From the NCBI GenBank assembly GCA_009885275.1, contig VFKY01000171.1, positions 1 through 21,348 of the forward strand: 21,348 bases of DNA, read 5' to 3'. Shown in pieces: positions 9,162-17,900 of the stretch (its first letter is position 1; the number at the start of each line of letters is the position of its first letter). The position numbers and the translations under genes are program-made. The notes below the pieces were generated by a model. The model was not told the DNA's origin. It did not search any database and was given only the letters and a program-made list of their open reading frames with translations. This DNA is from Verrucomicrobiota bacterium (GTDB lineage Bacteria; Verrucomicrobiota; Verrucomicrobiia; Verrucomicrobiales; Verrucomicrobiaceae).

Positions 9162-9176
9162 TATTCTAGCATACTC

Positions 9177-9650
9177 ATGAAACTATCGATCTTAGGCATA
9201 CGGCTACCTAAACAATCTGATGCAAATTCCGTCTTGATGCTTTTCTTGGTTTTATTCCTGACAGGATGCAAACAGTTTCAATCTAAAACAAGGAAGCCAC
9301 TTGAATCAACTCAATCGCATATAGTCTCACCCACTGACGATGGATATATTCGCCAATTAGCCCAAGTCGAATCTGTGGCCGCTCAAGTCTCCACACTTGA
9401 TTCCACTAAAGCTGAAATCACCATCTCTGGCTTACTTCATGATGGCGCAACTCAAATACAGGATATACAACAGCAAAAGCTAACCAACGCGTTCATCATT
9501 ACGGTGACGACAAACCGACTTAAAAGCGCCACTGCAAACTTAGCCCTTATTCCGTTTGATCGGACGCTTAGCGTGAGCTTATCCGAAATGCCCAAAGGGC
9601 CTTGCAAAATTATAGCCAACGGAGTCGCCACCACATTGATAGTTCCTTAA
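9177..9650 (+). CDS. Small lipoprotein of unknown function
   Basis: A 157-residue protein with a lipoprotein signal. A basic N-region is followed by the hydrophobic stretch VLMLFLVLFLTG and the lipobox Cys at residue 31 (LTGC). The mature part appears mostly beta, with ITISGLLHDGA and a closing GPCKIIANGVATTLIVP, perhaps an Ig-like or small sandwich fold. I do not recognise the family. The frame is open upstream to 9078, inside the lptF/G-type gene, but the ATG at 9177 gives a sensible signal peptide without gene overlap; an inner Met at residue 21 is an alternative but loses the basic region. It ends 6 bp before the convergent DUF1552 gene stop. Its position after an LPS-export permease hints at an envelope role only. 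Confidence 0.65.
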   Translation: MKLSILGIRLPKQSDANSVLMLFLVLFLTGCKQFQSKTRKPLESTQSHIVSPTDDGYIRQLAQVESVAAQVSTLDSTKAEITISGLLHDGATQIQDIQQQKLTNAFIITVTTNRLKSATANLALIPFDRTLSVSLSEMPKGPCKIIANGVATTLIVP

Positions 9651-9656
9651 GTGGTA

Positions 9657-11003
9657 TTATATACCAGTCAAAATCCCGGTGCTATCTCCGATATTTTCAG
9701 CTTTCACCCCCATGCGCTCAAGCATAGCGAGGTAAAGATTTGTCATTGGAACTTTCCCAGGCAGATTTAAATGTTGCCCAGGGTTGAGCCTGCCGTTACC
9801 TCCACCGGCCAGAACAATGGGAAGACGATCGTGATTATGCCGATCACCGTCTCCAATACCACCACCATAGACGATCATGGATGAATCGAGCAGTGATTTA
9901 CCGTTCTCGTTCGTATCCTTCATGCGCTTCAAGAAGTAGGCAAATTGCTCCATATAAAATAAATCGATCTTCGCTATCTTGGTTAACTTTTCAGGGTTGT
10001 TTTGATGATGCGAGATACCATGATGGGAGTCAGGGACTCCAATTTCAGGAAAACTACGATTACTACCATCGTGAGCCAGCATATACGTGGCAATACGTGT
10101 AGAGTCCGTCTGGAATGCCAAGAGCAACAGATCAAACATCATTCGGATATGTTCCTGCGTGCTGTCGGGTACTCCTTCAGGCGCTTTGATTCCAGCTGGA
10201 AGATTGCTCTTCATGCTATTAGCTTTTTCAATACGCAACTCTATATCTCGAATGGAAGTGAAGTATTCATCAAGTTTACGATTATCGTTACTCGAAAGTT
10301 TACTCTGCAAACTTTTGGCATCGCTCATGACAAAATCCAAAATGCTCTTCTTGTATTTAACACGTCTAGCCGCCTCTTGTGATGAGCCTGTGGCCGCACT
10401 GATACCGAAAAGGCGTTCAAAAACGAGCCGAGGATTCATCTCAGGAGCCATCGGCATGGATTCATTTTTCCATGAAAGATTAAATTGATAAGCACAACTG
10501 TATCCTGAGTCGCACTTACCAGAGGAGCGCTCTCCGTCCGTACTGAGTTCGAGTGAAGACAGTCTCGTATGGTGCCCAAGTTTACTCGCGGCAATCTGAT
10601 CCACGCTTTGCGCAATTTGAATGTCAGAACCGGCTGTTTTCTTTGCCTGACATCCAGTCAAAAATGTAGCGGTCGCTCTCGCGTGATCGCCTCCCCCATC
10701 ACCATTAGCTGCTGCTTTATCGTGCGCTAAATTGGAAATGACCGAGAAATCATTCTTGTAAGCCGCAAGTGGTTGTAGAGTTTTTGAAAGTTCATACCCT
10801 TTCCCCTCACCAGTAACCGCCCATGAAGCTTGATTCACACCATTTGGTATGTATAAAAAAGCCATACGCATAGGAGCAACAGGATTTTTATCGGTAGCGG
10901 CAAAGGCTTTAAATCCAAAAGATTCAAGCGCCGGCAATGCCACAAGTGCGCTTGCACTCCTGAGAAAACCACGACGTGATGTATTGTCAAAGGGGGGGAT
11001 CAT
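9657..11003 (-). CDS. DUF1552 family exported protein with Tat signal
   Basis: A 448-residue protein with a twin-arginine signal, TSRRGFLRSASALVALPALE (residues 8-27), so export of a folded protein is expected. The mature part has features of the DUF1552 family: MAFLYIPNGVNQASW, DHARATATFLTGCQA, a helical centre, SHHGISHHQNN, then VYGGGIGDGDRHNHDRLPIVLAGGGNG near the C-terminus. The many His, Asp and Asn residues suggest metal binding, but no reaction is known. In Planctomycetes and Verrucomicrobia this family usually sits beside a DUF1592/DUF1595 cytochrome gene; none is adjacent here. I chose the ATG at 11003; a TTG at 11015 in the same frame would add four residues and is less likely. It is divergent from the azurin-like gene. 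Confidence 0.85.
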   Translation of the reverse strand: MIPPFDNTSRRGFLRSASALVALPALESFGFKAFAATDKNPVAPMRMAFLYIPNGVNQASWAVTGEGKGYELSKTLQPLAAYKNDFSVISNLAHDKAAANGDGGGDHARATATFLTGCQAKKTAGSDIQIAQSVDQIAASKLGHHTRLSSLELSTDGERSSGKCDSGYSCAYQFNLSWKNESMPMAPEMNPRLVFERLFGISAATGSSQEAARRVKYKKSILDFVMSDAKSLQSKLSSNDNRKLDEYFTSIRDIELRIEKANSMKSNLPAGIKAPEGVPDSTQEHIRMMFDLLLLAFQTDSTRIATYMLAHDGSNRSFPEIGVPDSHHGISHHQNNPEKLTKIAKIDLFYMEQFAYFLKRMKDTNENGKSLLDSSMIVYGGGIGDGDRHNHDRLPIVLAGGGNGRLNPGQHLNLPGKVPMTNLYLAMLERMGVKAENIGDSTGILTGI

Positions 11004-11015
11004 GAAGTTATACAA

Positions 11016-11177
11016 TGTCTATTGATGGATATACGTTCTTTAGGTGTCTCCTATATCAGATTTGTTGAATATTTAGTTGTAGAAGACTTGTATTTTTGAT
11101 TGCAAAACTTTCCGTTCTGAGTCCGTTCTACACCTCCTGACGTAGTACATTCTTGAACTCAAAACTATACTAATAAA
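11016..11177. promoter_or_regulatory. Divergent gap between the DUF1552 and azurin-like genes
   Basis: This 162-bp AT-rich gap must hold promoters for both divergent genes. I could not identify a convincing -35/-10 pair or operator on either strand, and neither gene has a Shine-Dalgarno sequence before its ATG. Confidence 0.4.
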
Positions 11178-11633
11178 ATGATCCGTAATCTGCTCACTGC
11201 CACCTGTTCAATCGCCCTGCTTATCTCCAGCGTTAGTGCTGAAGATGTCACTGAAATCATCCTTAAACCGGATGTTGCCAATCCTTTGGCCTATGACAAA
11301 AAGGCTTTCACTGTCAAAGCTGGCTCGAAAATCAAGATCACTCTTGAAAACAAAAGTGCAGTGCCGCAGCCACACAATCTTTTGATCATCAAACCCGGCA
11401 CATTGATGAAGGTAGGTGCCCTCGCTAATGCGATGCTCACCGACCCTCAAGCCATGGCCAAGGATTTCATTCCTGAATCTCCCGATATCCTACACCACAC
11501 CAAACTCATTCAACCAGGACAAACTGGCAGCCTTGAAATCACTGCGCCATCAGAAGCAGGTGATTATCCCTACCTTTGCACTTTTCCCGGCCACTGGATG
11601 TTGATGCAAGGCGTGATGAAAGTAGAGAAATAG
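11178..11633 (+). CDS. Azurin-like cupredoxin (type 1 copper protein), secreted
   Basis: A 151-residue protein with a cleavable signal peptide (MIRNLLTATCSIALLISSVSA). The mature ~130 residues are azurin-sized. The type 1 copper ligands are visible: His66 (PQPHNL), then Cys134, His139 and Met143 in CTFPGHWMLMQG, nearly identical to the azurin ligand loop with Cys-x4-His-x3-Met. It probably shuttles electrons in the periplasm. A central insertion (about residues 75-105, ALANAMLTDPQAMAKDF) is also seen in azurin-like proteins. The physiological partner is unknown; nearby exported c-type cytochromes are candidates, by inference. It is a single-gene unit, with a divergent DUF1552 gene upstream and an intrinsic terminator 26 bp downstream. 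Confidence 0.88.
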   Translation: MIRNLLTATCSIALLISSVSAEDVTEIILKPDVANPLAYDKKAFTVKAGSKIKITLENKSAVPQPHNLLIIKPGTLMKVGALANAMLTDPQAMAKDFIPESPDILHHTKLIQPGQTGSLEITAPSEAGDYPYLCTFPGHWMLMQGVMKVEK

Positions 11634-11658
11634 ACTTAGTGTAAAATTTTCAATAGGG

Positions 11659-11703
11659 CGCAGAGTGGATCATTAAGATCAAAATAAACTCTGCGTCTTT
11701 TTT
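11659..11703 (+). terminator. Intrinsic terminator after the azurin-like gene
   Basis: CGCAGAGT (11659-11666) pairs perfectly with ACTCTGCG (11688-11695) and is followed by a T tract (11698-11703). The 21-base loop is long but contains a further small GATC/GATC pairing. It lies 26 bp after the stop codon. Confidence 0.8.
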
Positions 11704-11727
11704 ATTCACCTATACAAATCAATACTC

Positions 11728-12255
11728 ATGAAAAAACTTATTCTAACTCTCTTTGCTGCACTTACTTTTACCTCCATTTCTTTAAAAGCAGAAGATACAA
11801 AAATCATTGTAGGAGACTTTTCATTTATTGTCTCAGCGCCATGGAAGGAAACTCAGAACACAGGTATGATGACGAAGGCCGTTCTTAACTACCCTGTTGA
11901 AGGCGGCACGGCCTTGGAAGCTAAATTCTACAACTTCGGTAGCGGACAAGGCGGCGATGTTGAATCAAACGTTAAACGTTGGGTAGCACAATTCGAAGGT
12001 ACACCAGACGTTAAGAAAGAAGAAGTAGCTGTAGCAGATGGCTCTAAAGTTACCTTGCTTACAATTAACGGAATATATCTTGATGGCCCCCCTTTTGGCG
12101 GCACTAAGACACCGCGGCCAGATTACACGTTGCTTGGTGCTATTCTTGTGGGCAAGGACTCCCCAGTATTCATTAAATTGACTGGCCCAAAAGCAGCCGC
12201 AACAACAGCCCAAGAGTCTTTCAAAAAACTAGCAACCAGTCCCTTCAACAAATAG
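11728..12255 (+). CDS. Secreted conserved protein of unknown function
   Basis: A 175-residue protein with a signal peptide (MKKLILTLFAALTFTSISLKA). The mature part reads as a mixed alpha/beta domain with APWKETQNTG, a central FYNFGSGQGGDVESNVKRWVAQF block, a beta stretch KVTLLTINGIYLD, and LLGAILVGKDSPVFIKLTGP near the end. The GxGQGGxxxxNxxRW pattern looks like that of small secreted or lipoprotein families in many Gram-negative genomes, which have no assigned role. There is no cysteine after the signal, so it is not a lipoprotein. It stands alone between two intrinsic terminators, so it probably has its own promoter in the short 11704-11727 gap or upstream readthrough. Confidence 0.75.
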   Translation: MKKLILTLFAALTFTSISLKAEDTKIIVGDFSFIVSAPWKETQNTGMMTKAVLNYPVEGGTALEAKFYNFGSGQGGDVESNVKRWVAQFEGTPDVKKEEVAVADGSKVTLLTINGIYLDGPPFGGTKTPRPDYTLLGAILVGKDSPVFIKLTGPKAAATTAQESFKKLATSPFNK

Positions 12256-12278
12256 GCAATTGGATTCTTAATTATTTC

Positions 12279-12310
12279 AAAAGCGCGGTTTAATTACCGC
12301 GCTTTTTTTT
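12279..12310 (+). terminator. Strong intrinsic terminator after the secreted protein gene
   Basis: AGCGCGGT (12282-12289) pairs with ACCGCGCT (12296-12303) around TTAATT and is followed by an eight-T run; flanking A/T pairs lengthen the stem. The A tract on the other side makes it potentially bidirectional, so it could also end the minus-strand helicase gene, whose stop is at 12370. Confidence 0.88.
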
Positions 12311-12369
12311 GCTCACCCAATATTATCCCTCTGAACCTATTCAAAACAAAGTGCTTTACTCTCTGCAAT

Positions 12370-13902
12370 TCAACGTTTTTTCCCCTTTGAGCTCCCTCCT
12401 TTATTGTGAGGCGCTTTGCTCCAGAATCCACTGGGAGGTTTGACTGGGGCTACGTGTTTTTTACCTATAGACCGCTCACGCTCACTATTTTTAGTTTTTG
12501 AAATAGGCATAGTCTTTTCAGATGGGATCCATTTTTTAGGTCCCTTACTTTCCGCTCGACCAAGAGTGCCCTCTTCAAGTTTATGGTTAACTTTACTGGT
12601 GATGATTCGGTTTCTTTTCGTTGTTTGTGTGCCAGTAACAAATTGTACCTTCCTGTGAGTAGGTGGAATATTTTGTTTTTGCGTGGGTTCTTGACGATGA
12701 TTTCTCGGTCCTAGTTTACGCCGATCGTCGATACGTTCCTCTTCTTCGCTAGAAAGCGAGGGCGGACCATTATAATCAAACCCAAGCGCTTTCTTACGCA
12801 CCAATGATTTACCGATAAAACTTTCCAGATTGCTTAGTTGATTCCTGTCTTCCGGAGTGACAAAACTTAGTGCATCTCCATTTGCTTGAGCGCGGCCTGT
12901 ACGTCCAATACGATGGACATAATCTTCAGGATTTGCTGGAAAGTCAAAATTCACCACCTGCGTTATATCTTCAACATCAATACCACGGGCAGCGACATCT
13001 GTCGCAACAAGCACTTGAAAAAGTCCGGCTTTAAAATCCTTTAACGCTCGAATACGTTGATTTTGAGAACGATCAGAATGCAGAGTCGCGGTCTTTACTC
13101 CATACTCTTTGAGGAAACGGCCCACTCGCTCTACTCCATGCCTTGTTCTCGCAAAAACCAGCACCGTCTTAAACGTGGGTTGAATAATAAGATGAAGTAA
13201 CAGTGAATTCTTCAAATGCCTCGGCACTTCATAAATAAACTGAGAGATAGTATCTGCTGGATTCGCGCGTTTTCCAATCTGCACAGTCTTCGGTTGATGC
13301 TGAAACTCATGCGTCAGCCCTTCAATTTCCTTCGACAAAGTTGCGGAAAACATCAGTGTCTGACGTTTTCTTGGCAAGCTTTTGATGATTGTCTTGATGT
13401 CGGGAAGAAAACCCATGTCTAGCATGCGATCCGCCTCATCGAGAACGAGCACATCGAGAGCTGTGAAGTCACCATGTTTTTGATTCATGAGATCCAGCAT
13501 TCTACCTGGTGTTGCGACAACAATATGAACCCCGTGACGTAAAGCGGAAGCTTGAGGCCGCTCACTAACACCACCATAAATCGCGACAGATTTAATCGGG
13601 AGGTATTTAGCATAACCCTTAATATTATCTTCTATCTGCACCACCAGTTCACGCGTGGGAGCAATAATCAAAACTTTAATACCACTCAATGCCCCATCTT
13701 TAATCAGTTGTGATAGATGATGTAAAATTGGCAGCGTAAATGCGGCAGTCTTACCTGTTCCTGTCTGCGCAATCCCTATGATATCTTGACCTGCCATGGC
13801 GACTGGAATTGCCTCAGCTTGAATAGGTGTAGGTGTAACATAGCCAGCATCTTTGATGGCTTGAAGAATTTTGGTATCGAAACCAAGGGCATGGAAAGAC
13901 AT
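12370..13902 (-). CDS. rhlE: DEAD-box ATP-dependent RNA helicase, RhlE type
   Basis: A 510-residue protein with a complete DEAD-box core. The Q motif region is GYVTPTPIQ, motif I AQTGTGKT (45-52), Ia PTRELV, Ib TPGRM, II DEAD (155-158), III SAT (186-188), IV VLVFARTRHG, V ATDVAARGID, and VI HRIGRTGR (330-337). It unwinds RNA in ribosome assembly or mRNA decay; RhlE assignment rests on FHALGFDTKILQAI and the overall match, other DEAD subfamilies being possible. Residues beyond ~375 form a long Lys/Arg/Gln/Pro-rich tail ending in GSSKGKKR, likely an RNA-binding, disordered tail. A GGAG sits 6 bases upstream of the ATG, one of the few clear Shine-Dalgarno sequences in the window. The esterase gene lies 87 bp upstream on the same strand. 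Confidence 0.93.
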   Translation of the reverse strand: MSFHALGFDTKILQAIKDAGYVTPTPIQAEAIPVAMAGQDIIGIAQTGTGKTAAFTLPILHHLSQLIKDGALSGIKVLIIAPTRELVVQIEDNIKGYAKYLPIKSVAIYGGVSERPQASALRHGVHIVVATPGRMLDLMNQKHGDFTALDVLVLDEADRMLDMGFLPDIKTIIKSLPRKRQTLMFSATLSKEIEGLTHEFQHQPKTVQIGKRANPADTISQFIYEVPRHLKNSLLLHLIIQPTFKTVLVFARTRHGVERVGRFLKEYGVKTATLHSDRSQNQRIRALKDFKAGLFQVLVATDVAARGIDVEDITQVVNFDFPANPEDYVHRIGRTGRAQANGDALSFVTPEDRNQLSNLESFIGKSLVRKKALGFDYNGPPSLSSEEEERIDDRRKLGPRNHRQEPTQKQNIPPTHRKVQFVTGTQTTKRNRIITSKVNHKLEEGTLGRAESKGPKKWIPSEKTMPISKTKNSERERSIGKKHVAPVKPPSGFWSKAPHNKGGSSKGKKR

Positions 13903-13989
13903 AGTACTCCACTATGGCGGTGAAGAACAGAATGGCACGATTTTTCTAATGTTGGAGAACTTACCCCCATTAGTACCATCAGCGAAAAT

Positions 13990-14790
13990 CTATGGTTTGG
14001 AGTTCTCTTTGAAGAACTTCACAATGATGGCGGGGGCTTCACTCGGAAAATTATGCGTACCTGAATGGATGTAAGTCACGACAGGAGCCTTAAGAATAGA
14101 TTCATAAAGTGTGCACCCATCAATATCGTGCCATGATTTACCTTCCCCGCATTGATTGAGTTTAAGTATTTTATCAATCATCATTTTTTGCCATGTGAAT
14201 TTTACCAACGGATCGTTTTCACCTGCAATATGAAGCACCGGTTTTGGCTTGAATGAGTTGAAATCCTTGACGGCAAAAGCAGCACAAGGAGCAAAGGCAG
14301 CGAATCGATCTCCACGTGCAGCCAAAAGAAGATAGGTGAACCCACCGCCATTGGAGTGACCTGTAGCATAAACTCGCTTATCATCGACTCTGTAATCCTT
14401 CTTCAAGTTTACCAGAGCTGCATCAACGAACTTCAAATCGCGATCACCTTGGTCGCCCATAGTGGATTGCCATCCTGTTTTCTTTCCATCGGGATCCGTT
14501 AATTTTCCCGGTGTGTTCAACCCTTGCATGTAAATGACAATTGATTCGGGCCACTGCACATGATAGCCAAATGATCGCGAGGCATGCTCCATCGTTCCCC
14601 CGTGACCATGAAAGGCAAAGACTACGGGTGTTAATTCCGTCTTGGCATTCGAGGGTGTATAAATAAGAGCTTCACGTGCGACACCATCAACTATCAATTC
14701 ATAATGCTCTAGCTTATCTGAGGCAGTCGCAGTAATTGAAATAAATACACTTAAGGCAAGTATGTAGAACTTGTAAAAAGAAGTGCTCAT
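13990..14790 (-). CDS. Secreted alpha/beta-hydrolase esterase, PHB-depolymerase/LpqC type
   Basis: A 266-residue protein with a signal peptide (about residues 1-23, ending ITATAS). It has the alpha/beta-hydrolase fold of the family holding polyhydroxybutyrate depolymerases and feruloyl or acetyl esterases (COG3509 type). Visible elements are the oxyanion motif HGHGG (61-65), QGDRDLKFVDAAL, the nucleophile elbow GHSNGG with Ser146, Asp193 in AGENDPL, and His246 in SGTHNFP. It should cleave an ester bond outside the cytoplasm; the substrate (plant or algal polysaccharide side groups, or polyester) cannot be decided. It is followed 87 bp later by rhlE on the same strand, and no functional link is evident. 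Confidence 0.85.
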   Translation of the reverse strand: MSTSFYKFYILALSVFISITATASDKLEHYELIVDGVAREALIYTPSNAKTELTPVVFAFHGHGGTMEHASRSFGYHVQWPESIVIYMQGLNTPGKLTDPDGKKTGWQSTMGDQGDRDLKFVDAALVNLKKDYRVDDKRVYATGHSNGGGFTYLLLAARGDRFAAFAPCAAFAVKDFNSFKPKPVLHIAGENDPLVKFTWQKMMIDKILKLNQCGEGKSWHDIDGCTLYESILKAPVVTYIHSGTHNFPSEAPAIIVKFFKENSKP

Positions 14791-14905
14791 ATTGGGATAT
14801 TAAAACAAGTTTTAAACAATTCGCCGATAAGAAGAGATCGACAACGACATCTCAACACTACAAAAACAGAAAAGTAGCGCACGCGTTTAAATAAACTCAA
14901 TACAG

Positions 14906-14924
14906 GCTATCTTTAAGAGATAGC
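14906..14924. other. Hairpin downstream of the cytochrome-WD40 gene
   Basis: GCTATCT (14906-14912) pairs with AGATAGC (14918-14924) around a 5-base loop, 47 bp past the stop of the 3.5-kb cytochrome-WD40 gene. No T run follows on the minus strand, so it is at best a weak or factor-assisted terminator or an mRNA 3'-end stabiliser. The rest of the 181-bp gap (14791-14971) shows nothing recognisable. Confidence 0.3.
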
Positions 14925-14971
14925 TGAATAGCTCCCAGTTCCTCGATTATTTAAGCGGTTACCATGACCAC

Positions 14972-17900
14972 TTATTTTGGAAGCATCGCTAAATACTGTT
15001 CTGAAATCGCTTTCACTTTATCGCGAAGCGGCTGCAATAAAGGCTCTTGCTTAACTATTTCAGCATTAATTTCAGCAATAAGCTTATCTTTATCAGCAGT
15101 CTCTTTGGGGGCGATATCAATAGTTTTCTGCGCTTTTACCAACTTAGCCTTAGCAGAAGCAACGTCAGATTTTGCTTTACCCACTTCAGCACGCTTTAAT
15201 TCAATCACTTTCACAACTTCAGCAAGCTTGATGCGCACATCGAGCAATTGTTTTTCAATCGGATCTAGAGCTGCTTTTGTTTGCGTTATAATGGCTAAAG
15301 CGGCTTGGGATTTCACAACAAACTCTTTGTCAGCATTAACTGGTTCAGCTTGTTTTTCTGCGAGCGCTTTCTTTTGTGTCTCAATCTGAACTGTTAAAGC
15401 TTGTTGCTGCGCATGTAATGGCGCAGCTGCTTTTACAGCCTGATCGAATTGGGCTTTGGCAACATTGAAAACGTTTTGGACAACGGGTACCTGAGCAATG
15501 ACAGCATTAAGCGCAGCGAGCGCATCTGCCTTTGCTTTCTGAGCAACATCATGTGCTGCTTTCGCCACACCTTCTTCCGTCTTTTTTGCCACTAATGCTA
15601 GGTCAGCAGCAGTAACTTGAGCCGTAACCTCCCCTGCTTTTTTTTCTACCGCAGCAACAACCACTTTAAGATCTTCCGTGGCTTTTTGTAGTGTAGGCAA
15701 TACATCTGCCTTATTATCTTTCGTTGCCGCCGCCAGTTCAGCCTCTTTTTGCTGGAGAGCTGTCTTCTGCACATTCACTTCATTGGTGACTTGAAGCTGT
15801 TGTTGTTGTAAAGCAGTTAGGCTCTTCGCCATTACATCCACAGCTAGATGCACCACGTTGAAGGCATTTTCTTTGGCAGTACCATCATTAATTTTATCTT
15901 GATTAACCTGTGTTGCAACTTCCTGCTGCTTTTTAACGCTTTCGAGATCTGCATTAGCCTTGTCAAATTCCGCTTTCTTGGCAATCTCAACTTTTGCAGG
16001 GGCATCGAGTTTTGCGTTCACATCAACAAGTTGCGCTTGCAGAACGACCATCTGCTTATTGATCTCTTCCTCAGCTTTTTTCCCTGTAGCAATCCTGTTA
16101 ATTTTTTCTTGCTCTGCCGCCTTAATTTCAGCTTCCTTATTGGTGATGTTTTGTTTGTGAGTAACTATTAAAGCAGATATTTGAGCATCCTCTGCAGTGC
16201 CTGGTTCAATTGTTTTTTCAACGGGAGGCAGCTCAGCCAGATGTTTAGCAGCTAATGCTTCAAGAGCAGGTAACGCCGTATTGGTTTCAGCGATAGCAAT
16301 CTTACTTGCTTCAACGTTTTTAGTAATATCGATCTTTACTGCCTCTGCATCTTTCAGCGTTTCTTTGTAACTAACGATATCAACTTCAAGCTTTTCGAGT
16401 TTTTCTTTTTCTGAGAGCACGCTGACATTGAATTGAGCCGCACGCAGTAACGTGGGCAACTTTTCATAAACAGCAATTTGAGTACGGAGTGCGTTTAATT
16501 TATTTTGTGCAGCCGTTTGAACAACTTTTAATCCCCCAATTTGTTGCTCTAAATCTGTGATAGTCTTGGGGAAAGTGGCAATTGCTTTCACTGTGTTTTC
16601 AAGCTCTACCGTTTTTATTGGTTTAGAAGCATTGAGAGCCGTTAGTGCCGCTTGAGAATCAGTAACTATCTTGTCGAAATCGGCCAAGGGTGCTGGCACT
16701 GCTGCGGATGCTTTTTTAAGTGTATCGATCTGCACTGTTTGCTCGGCAATTTTTTTATCGACCTCTACCAAACTGGCTGCTTGTTCAGGTGCTGTAAGCT
16801 TGGCTTTTTCGACAATTAATGCGGCTAACACTGGTTCCACTTGCTTGATCTGCGCAATCGTTTGTTCGTACGTTTTAAGAACCTGTGCTTGAGCTTCACG
16901 TTTGGCTTGTGCAGCTTTAACTGCGGCATCACTTTCAACAATTTTGGCAGGAATATTCTTTATCTCAGCATCCAGTAATTGACGTTTCGCCTCTGCATCA
17001 GCGGCTTTTTTTCTTGCGTCAGCTAAAACAACTTCTTGAGCTGTTACGGCATCGGAAGCTTTTTTGATTTCAGCATCGTTCGCTGGAACTTGAGCCACCA
17101 ACTCAGCTGCTTTACGTTCACTTTCGACAATTCGTTGAGCAATTGGTGCCGGATTGGTCGAAATTTCACCAAGGTCATCAAATTTATCTATACTCCATAA
17201 TTTTGCAACCCCTTCGAAATCACCGCTAACAACAGTTTTATTGTCATACAAAGCTACAACATTAGTTAGCAGATTCGGTTGTCCTTTCGATTCAGTAAGT
17301 TTTTTTCCATTAATATCCCATGTCCGAACAATATTGTCGCGGCCAGTAGATACTATATTGCCATCAGGTGTAAATGCGATGGAGGAACAACCTACACCAT
17401 GAGCATCCCATGTTTTTACGACCTTTCCATTTTCCATTTCGTAAGTAAATATCTTACCATCTTCACCACAAGAAGCTAGAATGTTAGAATCAGAGCGCCA
17501 CGCCAAACCAGTGCAAGCTTTCTTATGTGTATCCATGAGGTAAAATTCACCCCCATTCTTGGCTTCAGAAACAATTACTCCTCCATTTCGATCGCCACTG
17601 GCAAGCAAAACTCCATCAGGACTAAATGCTACAGAAAGGACCCACTCAGTATGTTTCTTGATAACATAAAGCTCTTCTCCAGTAGAAGTATTAAAGCATT
17701 TCACCTTCTTTGATGGGCTACCTATTGCAATCATCGATTGATTGGCGGTGATGTCAGCTGACAATACTGAGTCAAACTCCCTCCCGACTTCCGTGATGCG
17801 TTTGCCAGTCTTTACATCCCATACTACAGCATTACCAAATTTGCCGCCACGCCCTCCGCCAGCAATAAGGAGTGCCCCGTTTCGACTAAACTTTAAAGAA

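Noticed and set aside
9078..9176. Upstream extension of the lipoprotein gene overlapping the LPS permease gene
   Set aside because: The extra 33 residues are the out-of-frame end of the permease gene plus the hairpin gap, and they would place the lipobox 64 residues in. The ATG at 9177 gives a normal lipoprotein signal.
11004..11015. TTG start for the DUF1552 protein
   Set aside because: It adds only four residues, and an ATG at 11003 precedes the twin-arginine motif at a usual distance.
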